A DNA stretch of 13,626 nucleotides. Source: Nitrospiraceae bacterium. Lineage in GTDB: Bacteria > Nitrospirota > Nitrospiria > Nitrospirales > UBA8639. Position 1 is the stretch's first letter. Each line of letters starts with the position of its first letter. The DNA lies in assembly GCA_003523945.1 (NCBI GenBank), contig DOFS01000527.1, positions 3,388-17,013 on the forward strand, in the 5' to 3' direction. Position numbers and translations under genes: made by a program. Under the pieces are notes generated by a model that was not told the origin of the DNA, made no database searches, and saw only the letters and a program-made list of their open reading frames with translations. Below are positions 6,429 through 13,549 of the stretch, one piece after another.

Positions 6429-7451
6429 CTACCGCTGGCTTTCTGGCTTCCAGCTCAACCCAATATTCAGAATTCGTTGAATCAGGGCTTCATACGAGAT
6501 GCCGGCTCGCTCAGCCGACTCGGCAAGATCTTCGCCATACGCCAGTTGGGCATTTGGATTGGCTTCCAGAATATATAGATGCTCCTGGGGATCTAATCGG
6601 AAATCCATCCGGGCATAGCCATTTAATCCCAAAATATGAAAGACCCGTTTTGCCGTTTGTTGAATATACCTCACCATTTTGGGGCTTAACCCCTCAACTT
6701 CACCCGATTGGATTCCATATTTTTTTTGGTATTTCGTGCTCCATTTTACCCGGGCCGTGGCAATCGGCAGTGCGTCAGGAGGAAGATTTTTTAAATGGAG
6801 TTCCCAAACCGGCAGAGCTTGCAAGCGTCGATTACCTAACACACCCACGTACAATTCCCGTCCTTCAATGTAACGCTCAACAATGACGCTCGTGCCCACA
6901 CTCTGATGCACAAATTCAACCCGTTCTTTTAACTTCTCTTCGTCATGGACGATGGAAGCTTGAGAGATTCCTAGAGAGGCTTCTTCACTAATGGATTTGA
7001 CAATGACCGGAAAAGGAAACTCTTCGGCCCACTTGATGACCCGCCCCATGGGATAGACCACAAACTCCGGACATCGGATACCATGATAGGCCATAATTTT
7101 TTTGGACCAGCCTTTATCACGGGTAAGCACCAGCCCCTTGGGATTACAGCCCGTATAGGGAACTCCTAAAAGCTCCAAATAGGACACCACATTTTGATCG
7201 AACTCCGGATTGCCATTGAATTCCTCCAGGAGATTAAAGGCAATGTGCGGCTTCCAATCCGTTACCAGGTTATCAATAACACTCAAATCATCCCTCACAC
7301 CTACGGCCATAACTTCATGGCCCAGATCGCGTAACGTGGAGACCACATCAAATTCGGTTTTCCATTCAACCTCAGCCAAATCGGCATGCTCCACATCGTC
7401 GGGGGGCACCAGATCCTGATGCATGAGGGCCATCACACGGAGCTTTCTCAT
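6429..7451 (-). CDS. ATP-grasp ligase, D-Ala-D-Ala-ligase-like
   Basis: The 340-residue product has the ATP-grasp fold. A pre-ATP-grasp domain covers about 1-105. An ATP-binding lysine lies in FPVIVKS (Lys152), followed by the SLGIS loop and VERYIEGRELYVGVLGN. Metal-binding residues lie in ARMDFRLD and LEANPN (Asp283, Glu296, Asn298). Such enzymes join a carboxylate to an amine through an acyl phosphate. Overall it resembles D-alanine-D-alanine ligase. However, the HGxxGEDG-type signature expected in its N-terminal domain is not visible; the equivalent stretch reads FNLLEEFNGNPEFDQN. A different amino acid or peptide substrate is therefore likely. Its ATG overlaps the stop of the upstream metallopeptidase by ATGA, so the two are translationally coupled. 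The substrate is unknown. Confidence 0.85.
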   Translation of the reverse strand: MRKLRVMALMHQDLVPPDDVEHADLAEVEWKTEFDVVSTLRDLGHEVMAVGVRDDLSVIDNLVTDWKPHIAFNLLEEFNGNPEFDQNVVSYLELLGVPYTGCNPKGLVLTRDKGWSKKIMAYHGIRCPEFVVYPMGRVIKWAEEFPFPVIVKSISEEASLGISQASIVHDEEKLKERVEFVHQSVGTSVIVERYIEGRELYVGVLGNRRLQALPVWELHLKNLPPDALPIATARVKWSTKYQKKYGIQSGEVEGLSPKMVRYIQQTAKRVFHILGLNGYARMDFRLDPQEHLYILEANPNAQLAYGEDLAESAERAGISYEALIQRILNIGLSWKPESQR

Positions 7452-8503
7452 AACACCACCCGATGTCGACCACCATGCAGATAGTTCATGGTCTGGACCG
7501 TCAACAAAATAGTAAAATCCACTTTGGCTTGTTCTTCCGGCACGGCTAGTCGCAAATTCCGTTCACGACAATGCGCCATCATATCTTTTAACACCTGATC
7601 AATGGTGTACTGATACTCTCCGGTCCAGGCCGCGACTTTCCGGCGAACTTCTTTTTGAAATTTCTTGATAAAATTCGCGGCAGAAGGATTCGCTGATTGA
7701 TCCGGATCCCCGGAAAATAAACGCCGCAAATCCCGATCATAAAAATTAGGGTAATCCAACCCGTACCGTTCACGCTTACTTCGGTAATGTTCACGGAGCG
7801 TTTTATGAAGACGCTGAATGGGGTCAACCTGTTCTCTGGTGGTCACGATTGGAGGCACACCCGCTAGTTCCTTCATGAGCCCGTCCATATATTCCAATTT
7901 TTTGAGTGCCGGCCATCCGGCATATCGCTCACGCCAATGTGAATGCGGCGTGAGCCAAACGGCAAAGGTTTCGGCAAAATCTTCGTCTGGATGACTCTGG
8001 GCATACCACATATCAAGATGTAACACAAAACTTTTACTATAGGGTTTTGGCAAATAACAATCGGGATATGGAACCGAGGTATGCCCAAACATTTGTTGTC
8101 GGCTACGCCGCCGTCGCAGGCGGTAGGCATTTTCAATCGCATGGCCCGTTTCGTGTCGAAGAATCCGCATGCACCATTCGGGTGTGCCCCCCTCCACTTC
8201 CAACATTTGATTGAGCTCCAGTTTCGCTAACCGCGGATGCCCCATATAAAACGGGACGGCCAGACCCGGTGTGCCATCAGGCGAATACCAATCGTCAGAC
8301 AACCAGACGTGGGGACGAAACACTAACCCTTGCGCTTTCAATTCGCGGTATAACTGACGGACGCATTGGCCTAATTCGGTTCCGGATATACGGATCTTCA
8401 AATCAGACAACCGGAGGTCTAATAGCTTTTCATCAGTCCAGGAAACCCATTCAGGCTCTCCGGGGACAGGGGGCTGGGCATCAGGCAATAGATCCAAACT
8501 CAC
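7448..8503 (-). CDS. Putative zinc-binding metallopeptidase
   Basis: The 351-residue product contains a gluzincin-like HETGH site (His117, Glu118, His121). A likely third ligand lies downstream in HPDEDFAETFAVWL (Glu178, about 57 residues later). This layout matches the uncharacterised putative zinc-binding metallopeptidase family (Peptidase_Mx type), from memory. There is no signal peptide or membrane segment, so it is probably cytoplasmic. An arginine-rich stretch (RLRRRRSR) follows the HETGH helix. The GTG start at 8503 lies only two bases from a GGGAGG ribosome-binding site; a TTG two codons downstream is better spaced (8 nt) and may be the true start. It overlaps the ATP-grasp ligase by four bases, which suggests that the peptidase and ligase act on related peptides. 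Substrate unknown. Confidence 0.8.
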   Translation of the reverse strand: MSLDLLPDAQPPVPGEPEWVSWTDEKLLDLRLSDLKIRISGTELGQCVRQLYRELKAQGLVFRPHVWLSDDWYSPDGTPGLAVPFYMGHPRLAKLELNQMLEVEGGTPEWCMRILRHETGHAIENAYRLRRRRSRQQMFGHTSVPYPDCYLPKPYSKSFVLHLDMWYAQSHPDEDFAETFAVWLTPHSHWRERYAGWPALKKLEYMDGLMKELAGVPPIVTTREQVDPIQRLHKTLREHYRSKRERYGLDYPNFYDRDLRRLFSGDPDQSANPSAANFIKKFQKEVRRKVAAWTGEYQYTIDQVLKDMMAHCRERNLRLAVPEEQAKVDFTILLTVQTMNYLHGGRHRVVL

Positions 8504-8923
8504 GACCTCCCGTACCAGTTTCGTTTATTGATTGTCATCTAATGCGCTTTCGTGAGAATCAGGCTAAAACCTTTGACAAAGCAGGCCGCATCTTACGGAA
8601 GATCATGCTTAAATCTTCCCCCCATTCCTTCTTTAAGTCAAAACATACACCAGGCTTTTCCTAGTCTCACTCGACCTTACGAGTTCCATAGCTTTTACCT
8701 TTTGGCCTATGGTAAATTGCCCCTCTTTTTGAGGATTTCTTCATTCAGTATTATGCAGTTTTTTTATTCATTCTCCGGGTCAGCGCGTCTAAAGAATCAG
8801 CATTCAAGCCTTCATTCATTTTTTGGTCTTCATTCATGTTCGGCCAAACGCCTGTCGGCTCTCACCTTTATTGATTCTGACGACTCCTCAAGACTGACCG
8901 GTAGCACCACAGGAGATTCATCT
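8504..8923. other. 420-bp region upstream of two divergent genes
   Basis: A long plus-strand frame from 8552 runs into the zinc-ribbon gene, but its upstream part has no family resemblance and no suitable start, so I treat it as non-coding. CTTCATTCA occurs three times (8739-8747, 8810-8818, 8828-8836), the last two 18 bp apart. A TATTAT box (8749-8754) could be a -10 element, but no good -35 box accompanies it. Confidence 0.45.
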
Positions 8924-9073
8924 ATGCATCGCTGTGAAAAATGCCAAGGAACGATGTTGCTTGATCGAGAGGTCGACATGGAGTCAGGGATGTCCTTGCT
9001 AGTCCTCTGGTGCATTAATTGTGGCCTACGGAAACAAGCCGAACGAGCGCCAATTCCTCTTATCGAAGTGTGA
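8924..9073 (+). CDS. Small zinc-ribbon protein, 49 residues
   Basis: A short gene encodes a protein with two CxxC knuckles: CEKC at residues 4-7 and CINC at residues 30-33. Between them is a short strand-rich stretch, as in rubredoxin-like or zinc-ribbon micro-proteins. The start is chosen because AGGAG (8911-8915) sits eight bases before this ATG and the first knuckle follows immediately. The surrounding frame is open further upstream but looks non-coding there. It probably binds one zinc ion; the partner, whether nucleic acid or protein, cannot be told. It is transcribed divergently from the metallopeptidase and convergently with the HNH gene. Confidence 0.7.
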   Translation: MHRCEKCQGTMLLDREVDMESGMSLLVLWCINCGLRKQAERAPIPLIEV

Positions 9074-9363
9074 AGAGGGCTAGCTCAACCGCTTAATCAC
9101 TCAACCGTTTGACCCGGATTGGCAGATGATACCTGCACGTCCTGCCTTTTCGGGTCATTGGTGAAATTTTTCAGGGAATTCACGGGGAAGGAACAGGTCA
9201 GTGAGGATCCATCTCATCACACAATATTCCTGCTTGGTTCCGACCATCGCGTAGGATTCACTTCCTGTGATGGCATGAGTTTTCCTTATGCCAATTCCGT
9301 CCGCGAAAGACATCGAAAGGTGATCCCGCTGACAACCACGAGGAATCAGAAAAGCAGGACGAC
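9074..9363. other. Intergenic region between convergent zinc-ribbon and HNH genes
   Basis: Nothing convincing is seen. Overlapping open frames on both strands (9119-9367 and 9155-9463) lack ribosome-binding sites and known motifs. CTCAACCG is directly repeated at 9084-9091 and 9100-9107. No strong terminator hairpin is visible. Confidence 0.45.
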
Positions 9364-9900
9364 CTAGGAATCCGCATCCAATTCCAAATTCCAATACAAA
9401 TAATCCCGCCAACTTTCCGGGGCATTGCGGATACCGATCATCAGTGTCAGGCGTGGAGTCCACTTAGGTTTGACGGGTTCCTTGAGTAATTTCATCCCTG
9501 CTTCATGGGGGACACGCCCGCTTTTCCGATTGTTACATCGCCAACAGGCCGTCACGATATTCTCCCAGGTTTTTTTCCCACCTTTGGCAATAGGCACCAC
9601 ATGATCAAAGGTCAATTCCTCAGTGCGAAACCGATTATAGCAATATTGGCAGGTATACCGATCCCGGGTAAAAATATTGATGCGAGAGAATTTCACTGCA
9701 TGATGATTCGACCGGAGTTTGACCATGTTGAGGAGACGCATCACGGAGGGCAATTTAAAGGAAATGGACACCCCTCGAATATCCCGATCATAAAATTCAA
9801 GGACTTCGACTTTTCCTTGCCACAACAAATTAATGGCTTTTTGCCAATGCACGACTCGCAATGGCTCATAGGTAGCATTGAGTAGCAGGGTCATTTCCAT
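9364..9900 (-). CDS. Stand-alone HNH endonuclease family protein
   Basis: The 178-residue product starts with the NATYEPLRVVHWQKAINLLWQ segment region typical of a widespread single-gene bacterial HNH family, then carries the nuclease core. Zinc knuckles are CQYC (Cys84, Cys87) and CWRC (Cys119, Cys122). The metal-binding pair is DH in LTFDHVVPIAKGG (Asp99, His100), with the ENIV helix and CNNRKSGR after it. All expected core residues are present, so it should be an active metal-dependent DNA nuclease. The biological role of this family is not known to me. There is no adjacent methylase, integrase, intron or phage gene, so it does not look like part of a restriction or homing element. Two ATGs lie two codons apart at the start. 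Confidence 0.88.
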   Translation of the reverse strand: MEMTLLLNATYEPLRVVHWQKAINLLWQGKVEVLEFYDRDIRGVSISFKLPSVMRLLNMVKLRSNHHAVKFSRINIFTRDRYTCQYCYNRFRTEELTFDHVVPIAKGGKKTWENIVTACWRCNNRKSGRVPHEAGMKLLKEPVKPKWTPRLTLMIGIRNAPESWRDYLYWNLELDADS

Positions 9901-9979
9901 ACGAACGTACTCTAGAGACCTCGCCAGGTTGGATAAAACTCTGTTCCTATATCACCGACCAATCCGGAGAATCAAGAGA

Positions 9980-10007
9980 CATCATGAACCTATTGTTGCA
10001 TCATGAA
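9980..10007. repeat. Direct repeat CATCATGAA upstream of the Rieske gene
   Basis: CATCATGAA occurs at 9980-9988 and again at 9999-10007, 19 bp apart. It flanks and abuts the candidate -35 box of the Rieske promoter. Roughly two helical turns separate the copies, which could allow a dimeric regulator to bind one DNA face. No regulator is identified. Confidence 0.4.
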
Positions 10008-10021
10008 GAAGTTGATATATT
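9993..10021 (+). promoter_or_regulatory. Candidate promoter of the Rieske gene
   Basis: TTGTTG (9993-9998) and TATATT (10016-10021) are 17 bp apart. Transcription would start near 10028, leaving a leader of about 14 nt and no well-placed Shine-Dalgarno sequence before the ATG at 10042. Confidence 0.45.
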
Positions 10022-10041
10022 AAGAGTTTGGTTCATAAAAA

Positions 10042-10386
10042 ATGACTGTGTCCCCAAATTTCCACCCGGTTGCCAAGATTCAGGATCTCCCTCCAGGGAC
10101 CTGTCAAAGCATTGAGCTCCAGGATCACGGTATTGCGCTCTTTAATCTCGATGGTGTGGTCTATGCCTTGGATAATACCTGTCCGCATGCCGGAGGGCCA
10201 CTGGGCCAAGGATCCGTAGAAGGAGACCTCATCGAATGCCCCTGGCACGGATGGAAGTTTCATATCAAAACCGGGGTATGTCAAAAAAATCCTAGCCCAA
10301 GCTGGAACGTGCCCTGTTATGAAGTACAGGTGGTTGATGGGATCATTCACGTCGCCCCACCGACCTCTGAGAATCGGCAATACTAG
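10042..10386 (+). CDS. Rieske [2Fe-2S] ferredoxin
   Basis: The 114-residue product is a single soluble Rieske domain. Cluster ligands are seen in CPHAGGPL (Cys47, His49) and CPWHGWKF (Cys66, His69), spaced C-X-H-X16-C-X2-H as in dioxygenase-type ferredoxins and the NirD-like group. There is no membrane anchor or twin-arginine signal, so it is cytoplasmic. It would carry one electron at a time to an oxygenase or reductase; no partner enzyme is adjacent, so the pathway is unknown. It lies divergent from the HNH gene and convergent with the membrane-anchored protein. No disulfide-type cysteine pair typical of cytochrome bc Rieske proteins is evident. Confidence 0.92.
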   Translation: MTVSPNFHPVAKIQDLPPGTCQSIELQDHGIALFNLDGVVYALDNTCPHAGGPLGQGSVEGDLIECPWHGWKFHIKTGVCQKNPSPSWNVPCYEVQVVDGIIHVAPPTSENRQY

Positions 10387-10454
10387 GATTTTGGAAAACT
10401 CAACTATCCTAAAAATATCGAGAGTGCCTGCAATTTGACCTGCCTGAAAATTGC
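10384..10454. repeat. Two hairpins between convergent genes
   Basis: TAGGAT/ATCCTA (10384-10389 and 10406-10411) starts just before the Rieske stop codon is completed. GCAATTT/AAATTGC (10430-10436 and 10448-10454, 11-nt loop) follows. They lie where the Rieske and membrane-protein transcripts converge and may help end them. Neither has an adjoining T-run of the classical kind. Confidence 0.35.
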
Positions 10455-10523
10455 GGACAAAAATTTCCATCCAACACGGGACGCGAGGCCCCTAGACTTA
10501 CAGGTGGGTGCATCGGTGTGCGA

Positions 10524-11054
10524 TTACGTGAGGAGAACTCCGTCGGCGGACCTTTCAACATCGCTCAGAGGAAATATTTTCTCCATCCTGTCAGATAAGG
10601 ATGAAATTTGATCGCCATGAGGAAGTGGCGGCAAATTCTCAAACGGCATCAATTGTTGGGCTGCTAACGAGATCACTCGAATCGATCTTTCCTTGCTATC
10701 CACTCTCCAGGCATATTCCCGCTCGATCCACTCCACGGAACCCTTTTCCCGCACAATTTTACGGACCACATATTTATCCTCACCCTGAGCGGCTACCTGC
10801 CAATCTCCTTCACGAAACGGAATACCCTTGATTTTCAAATCATCCACTAATAACTGAACTGCTTCGTCCAGCGTATACCCCTGACGGGATCGGTGCTTTT
10901 TGACCAACTCCAACGCTTCCAACGCAAGCGGATCATCTGGAAGCTGATATCCAGTTGGCTGCACATAGCGATACAGCACAAAAAATCCTATGAGCAGGCA
11001 AACAACAAGAACATATCCCATGATTTTTTTAAATTGAGTCGACATGCCATTCAT
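10524..11054 (-). CDS. Membrane-anchored protein of unknown function
   Basis: I do not recognise this 176-residue protein. One hydrophobic segment near the N-terminus (about residues 14-31, VLVVCLLIGFFVLYRYV) follows a short lysine-bearing tail, so it should be a single-pass protein or uncleaved signal anchor with the remaining 145 residues outside the cytoplasm. The soluble part is rich in charged residues. It includes a helix LALEALELVKKHRSRQGYTLDEAVQLLVDD and a beta-rich stretch with DKYVVRKIV and VEWIEREYAWRVD. No cysteine or metal motif appears in it. A second ATG at residue 4 is an equally possible start; neither has a clear Shine-Dalgarno sequence. It lies downstream of, and in the same direction as, cobD, but 200 bp away with palindromes between. 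Confidence 0.65.
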   Translation of the reverse strand: MNGMSTQFKKIMGYVLVVCLLIGFFVLYRYVQPTGYQLPDDPLALEALELVKKHRSRQGYTLDEAVQLLVDDLKIKGIPFREGDWQVAAQGEDKYVVRKIVREKGSVEWIEREYAWRVDSKERSIRVISLAAQQLMPFENLPPLPHGDQISSLSDRMEKIFPLSDVERSADGVLLT

Positions 11055-11146
11055 CCATTGGTGTGTTCTGAAAAAAATCTACCCGACGTCGTCCGCATTA
11101 CTCCCTGGCCCTGACCAGAGATTTCCGATTATCTGGAAACCCGACT

Positions 11147-11165
11147 CCTATAGGTGTTATAACAC
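11147..11165. promoter_or_regulatory. Two abutting perfect palindromes, possible operator
   Basis: CCTATAGG (11147-11154) and GTGTTATAACAC (11154-11165) are perfect palindromes that share one base. They lie about 95-110 bp upstream of the membrane protein, within the 202-bp gap after cobD. On the minus strand TATAAC could serve as a -10 box, although no good -35 box is seen. The rest of this gap shows only weak dyads (for example CCAGA/TCTGG at 11115-11135). Confidence 0.4.
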
Positions 11166-11256
11166 ACATGATTCCCACATGCCTCTCATGCATTCCTTTA
11201 AATTCCCTTCCAACAGCGGATCAGGCATCCCCAGCCGATTTTCCCTTTGCCGGGTC

Positions 11257-12387
11257 CTAATCATACCCCTCCCGCAGCACCTCTTTTAGGGCAAGGACCA
11301 CATCATTATTATCACGCGGATGGCGAATGGCAAGCCGAATTGCCGGCTGAGTCATTCCAGAAAATGTCTGACAATCCCGAACCAGAATCCCCTTTCGGGC
11401 AAGTCGTGACACAAGGATGGCTGTGACACATCTCAAAGGTAACTCCACCATCACAAAATTCGCAGATGCGGGAATGACCCGTAGCCCAGGGACCGCGCGC
11501 AACCGGGTCATAAACCGTTGTCGTTCCTGCTGCATAAATTTCACACTTCGTTGCCGATACCGGGCGTCATTTACCGCCGCGACACCGGCCTCTTGGGCAA
11601 AATGGCTGACCGACCATGGAGGGAGCAGCCGACGGATCGTGGCGACCGTCTCCGGCGCCCCCACCAGGTACCCAAGGCGAATTCCTGGCATCCCGTAAAA
11701 TTTCGTAAAGCTTCTGAGAATGAGCAACCGTCTGGCGTTCGCAATCTCCTTGATGAGGGAATGGGAGGGGCAAAAATCGATAAAGGTCTCATCAATCACC
11801 ATCCAAAGTCCGGCTTGTTCAATTTGCCGGTACAGCGTTCGAAGGGATCGGGCTGTCACCACTCTTCCCGTCGGACTGTTCGGATTACAAAAGAACACGG
11901 CCGTAGATGATTTCAGCCCTCTGCGGGCGGTTTTCTGAGAACCAGAGCAGATTTCGTCCACGAGAAGCGAAAGCCGTTCCAGGGGAGGAGCATACTTTTC
12001 CGCAGAGGTTGCCAGGACATACCTACAGCGCGCACCCGCTATATGAAGAGACGCCTCATATTCCATAAACGTGGGACCTGCTACATACCCCTGTCGCAGG
12101 GAAAGAGCCCAAGGTAAAATCCGAATCAACTCGGCCGATCCGTTACCCAATACAATCGAGTCCGGTGATATTCCATGCTCTTTGGCCAGTCGCGTACGTA
12201 ACCCGTCAGCAGAAGGATCGGGGTAATGCCCGCAAGCCGGTAGGGCTTGCTGCATGGCACTCAATACGGAGGCGGGTGGACCAAAGGGATTAATACTGGC
12301 ACTGAAATCAAGAAAGGAGTCCACCGGTCGTCCGAGGGCCCTAGCGACCTGATGAACCTGCCCCCCGTGCACAACCGGCTTGATCAC
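11257..12387 (-). CDS. cobD: Threonine-phosphate decarboxylase CobD
   Basis: This PLP enzyme of the class I aminotransferase fold decarboxylates L-threonine phosphate to (R)-1-aminopropan-2-yl phosphate. CbiB then attaches that product to the corrin ring. Seen in the 376-residue product: the N-terminal HGG and DFSASINPFG motifs; GNGSAELI of the cofactor site; CNPNSPTGR; the DETFIDF aspartate that contacts the pyridine ring; SFTKFYGMPGIRLGY with the Schiff-base lysine (about Lys229); and RHPRDNN near the end. I chose the GTG at 12387 because it overlaps the cbiB stop codon as GTGA. A TTG four codons upstream is an alternative. In Pseudomonas-type naming this gene is called cobC. It could be mistaken for histidinol-phosphate aminotransferase, but the partner gene supports CobD. 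Confidence 0.92.
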   Translation of the reverse strand: MIKPVVHGGQVHQVARALGRPVDSFLDFSASINPFGPPASVLSAMQQALPACGHYPDPSADGLRTRLAKEHGISPDSIVLGNGSAELIRILPWALSLRQGYVAGPTFMEYEASLHIAGARCRYVLATSAEKYAPPLERLSLLVDEICSGSQKTARRGLKSSTAVFFCNPNSPTGRVVTARSLRTLYRQIEQAGLWMVIDETFIDFCPSHSLIKEIANARRLLILRSFTKFYGMPGIRLGYLVGAPETVATIRRLLPPWSVSHFAQEAGVAAVNDARYRQRSVKFMQQERQRFMTRLRAVPGLRVIPASANFVMVELPLRCVTAILVSRLARKGILVRDCQTFSGMTQPAIRLAIRHPRDNNDVVLALKEVLREGYD

Positions 12388-13340
12388 CACATCACCCAAC
12401 CCATAAGCCCCACGAGCAGGATCCCATAGGCCAACCCCATGACTTGTAACGCGACAGGAATGAGAGACAGAGAACAGGGCGACATCGGATCACCTAATCG
12501 TGCGCGCGCTTCCGGCACCCCGCCATACATATTATTTCCCCCGAGTTGAACGCCAAGAGCTCCAGCCATCGCCGCTTCGGGCCACCCACTATTCGGACTG
12601 GGGTGATGCCGGGCATCTCTCCGACAGATTTGCCAGGCCGCAATGCCGGTACCCAATCGGATCGCCGCCGCCACACTCATGGCCACCGCCGTGAGCCGGG
12701 CCGGCACCCAGTTGGCCACATCATCGGCTCGTGCCGAGGCCCACCCAAAATCCCGATAGCGATCGGTACGATAGCCAACCATCGAGTCCAGCGTATTGAT
12801 CGCCTTATACGCCATGGCACAGGCGGGATCTCCCAATGCGAGATAGAACAGCGGGGCCACGATGCCATCAGAGGTATTCTCCGAAACGGATTCCACCGTC
12901 GCCCGGACAACCTCTTCTTCTGAAAGACCACCCGTGTCCCGCCCGACTAAGCGGCCCACCTCAACCCGGGCCGAGACGAGTGCCCCTTTTTTTAATGCCC
13001 GGTAGACCCGCATGGCATGAGCCCACAAATCCCGACCGGCAAGGGTGGTGGAGCCCAGAACCACCCAAATCACCTGGCCGAACTGTTCATGAATCTGATC
13101 TGCCCAATCTATGATGCCCTGGGTCACAAAATAACTTCCAAGGGGAAGCCCCATGGCCAATCCCAAACCGGCCATTCTTTTCGCCAATGGGCTCAAGAGG
13201 CGCTCTAACGTCAGCCGTTCATACTCTTGAATCATGAATCCCATCAGGCGGACAGGATGAGGCAGCCACCGGGGATCGCCCGTCACCAGATCAAGAACGC
13301 ACACCGCCAGGAATTGAAACCCCGTCAGGTCATTCGTCAC
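12384..13340 (-). CDS. cbiB: Adenosylcobinamide-phosphate synthase CbiB
   Basis: CbiB is an integral membrane protein that joins adenosylcobyric acid to aminopropanol phosphate, the product of the next gene. From the GTG at 13340 it has 318 residues, matching enteric CbiB length, and begins with a hydrophobic helix followed by the conserved GDPRWLPHPVR motif. Other family blocks are ESVSENTSDGIVAPLFY, DSMVGYRTDRYRDFGW, RADDVANWVPARLTA and LGGNNMYGG. Several hydrophobic segments indicate multiple membrane passes. The frame is open to a TTG at 13412, but that would lie inside the CWC gene and add a charged, non-homologous leader. The chosen GTG comes two bases after the CWC stop codon, next to a small CGGC-TAA-GCCG hairpin. 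Overlap with cobD is four bases. Confidence 0.92.
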   Translation of the reverse strand: MTNDLTGFQFLAVCVLDLVTGDPRWLPHPVRLMGFMIQEYERLTLERLLSPLAKRMAGLGLAMGLPLGSYFVTQGIIDWADQIHEQFGQVIWVVLGSTTLAGRDLWAHAMRVYRALKKGALVSARVEVGRLVGRDTGGLSEEEVVRATVESVSENTSDGIVAPLFYLALGDPACAMAYKAINTLDSMVGYRTDRYRDFGWASARADDVANWVPARLTAVAMSVAAAIRLGTGIAAWQICRRDARHHPSPNSGWPEAAMAGALGVQLGGNNMYGGVPEARARLGDPMSPCSLSLIPVALQVMGLAYGILLVGLMGWVMW

Positions 13341-13342
13341 GG

Positions 13343-13549
13343 CTAAGCCGGAGATTCTGGAACGGAAGGACCGGAGGCATTTCCGGTCAATTCTGCAAGA
13401 CAGGTCTGGCAAAGGCAGTCATCATAGCGTTTGGCAATTTCGTCATATTGGGCATCGCTCACAGAGACATCTTTGCACCAACATCGGGAGAGGCCGCACT
13501 CAAAAGGCCGGCCGCAACGCCCGCATTGTTTAGGATAGGTTCGCGTCAT
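13343..13549 (-). CDS. Cysteine-rich CWC family protein
   Basis: The 68-residue product has eight cysteines at 9, 12, 18, 23, 25, 45, 47 and 50, in the order CxxC, FEC, CWC, CLCxxC. This matches the cysteine-rich CWC family, small proteins of unknown function. The cysteine spacing suggests a metal site, probably zinc. GGGAGG lies about 11 nt upstream of the ATG. It is the first visible gene of the minus-strand group CWC-cbiB-cobD and ends two bases before the chosen cbiB start. That makes cotranscription very likely and suggests, without proof, a role in cobalamin or cobalt handling. The C-terminal tail (NASGPSVPESPA) looks disordered. Confidence 0.82.
   Translation of the reverse strand: MTRTYPKQCGRCGRPFECGLSRCWCKDVSVSDAQYDEIAKRYDDCLCQTCLAELTGNASGPSVPESPA

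Noticed and set aside
8552..8923. N-terminal extension of the zinc-ribbon gene to a 173-residue protein
   Set aside because: The extension has no recognisable domain, and a well-spaced AGGAG precedes the ATG at 8924, right before the first CxxC.
9119..9367. 82-codon plus-strand frame starting with TTG
   Set aside because: No Shine-Dalgarno sequence, no motif, and it runs into the end of the convergent HNH gene.
9364..9900. HNH gene as part of a mobile intron, phage or restriction system
   Set aside because: No intron ends, phage genes, methylase or repeats surround it; the protein matches a common stand-alone family.
13341..13412. Longer cbiB from a TTG at 13412
   Set aside because: It would overlap the CWC gene and add a charged leader unlike CbiB; the GTG at 13340 gives the usual family length and N-terminus.
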